NCBI RefSeq assembly: GCF_000720135.1
Contig: NZ_JOIU01000064.1
Location: 1-5,114, forward strand
Length of the DNA stretch: 5,114 bases
Origin: Streptomyces sp. NRRL S-1022
Lineage (GTDB): Bacteria; Actinomycetota; Actinomycetes; Streptomycetales; Streptomycetaceae
Direction: 5' to 3'
The notes under the pieces were generated by a model. The model did no database searches, had not been told where the DNA came from, and worked only from the letters and a program-made list of their open reading frames with translations. The position numbers and the translations under genes are program-made. Of this stretch, positions 4,988 through 5,114 are shown piece after piece; position 1 is the first letter of the stretch; every line of letters starts with the position of its first letter.

Positions 4988-5114
4988 CGCCGTCCTGTGC
5001 CACCGAGCCGAAGCGGGACTGGCGTACGGGGGTGCGCCTGGTCGCCGAGGCGGGGCGGCGGCGGCCTCGGGAGGTGGCGCTGCGCTTGGGGCGTTCGACC
5101 ACCGGTGCGGTGAT
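4950..5114 (-). CDS. C-terminal tail of a probable DEAD-box RNA helicase (partial)
   Basis: A minus-strand frame enters from the right edge and ends at TGA (4950-4952), giving 54 residues. The visible part is strongly basic and disordered-looking: ITAPVVERPKRSATSRGRRR, then ASATRRTPVRQSRFGS and a Gly/Arg-rich end. Such an Arg-rich tail is typical after the helicase core of actinomycete RhlE-like DEAD-box proteins, where it anchors RNA. No helicase motif itself lies inside the window, so the identity rests on the tail and on the neighbours: CBS and SCO5918-type genes which, as I recall, sit next to a DEAD-box helicase (SCO5920) in Streptomyces coelicolor. It overlaps the CBS gene by 38 bp in another frame. 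It could be another basic RNA- or DNA-binding protein. Confidence 0.6.
   Translation of the reverse strand: MTAPVVERPKRSATSRGRRRPASATRRTPVRQSRFGSVAQDGGGCHGRGRTAGL

Overview
The window is high-GC DNA with strong G/C preference at third codon positions. Its protein families (a 67-residue CspA-type cold-shock protein, a short MerR-like regulator, a CBS-pair protein and an SCO5918-type protein) point to Streptomyces or a close actinomycete. No replication, phage, transposase, CRISPR, tRNA or rRNA signature was seen.

Layout, left to right. Positions 1-87 hold the 3' end of a plus-strand gene of unknown function. Next to it, on the minus strand, is a truncated and apparently frameshifted relic of a SpoIIE/PP2C-type serine phosphatase (96 to about 373). 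A plus-strand hypothetical gene (737-1297) follows, with its own terminator-like hairpin. Two minus-strand regulatory genes come next: the cold-shock protein (1571-1774) and, upstream of it, a MerR-like winged-helix regulator (2016-2354). The merR leader carries a perfect 12-bp hairpin. From about 2395 to 2990 lies a non-coding stretch with 16 copies of ACTGC on the plus strand, roughly 24 times the density elsewhere in the window. Positions 3000-4200 are mostly decayed DNA. They hold a G-run cluster, a coding-like scrap (3208-3369), a clear but multiply frameshifted GHKL/HATPase (RsbW-type anti-sigma kinase) relic ending at 3872, and another coding-like scrap (3907-4128). The right end is a compact minus-strand operon: the C-terminal tail of a probable DEAD-box RNA helicase (runs off the window), an overlapping CBS-domain protein (4643-4987) and an SCO5918-family protein (4284-4592), closed by a perfect 16-bp terminator hairpin (4212-4247).

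How the parts fit together: helicase, CBS protein, SCO5918 protein, MerR-like regulator and cold-shock protein all lie on the minus strand. Together they look like an RNA-chaperone or cold-adaptation neighbourhood, which is an inference from family identities. The group is split by about 1.9 kb of non-coding and decayed DNA between merR and the operon terminator. The two recognisable relics, a SpoIIE phosphatase and an RsbW-like kinase, belong to families that act in partner-switching signalling, but they sit about 3.2 kb apart and may be unrelated. The most unusual feature is the strand-biased ACTGC cluster upstream of merR.
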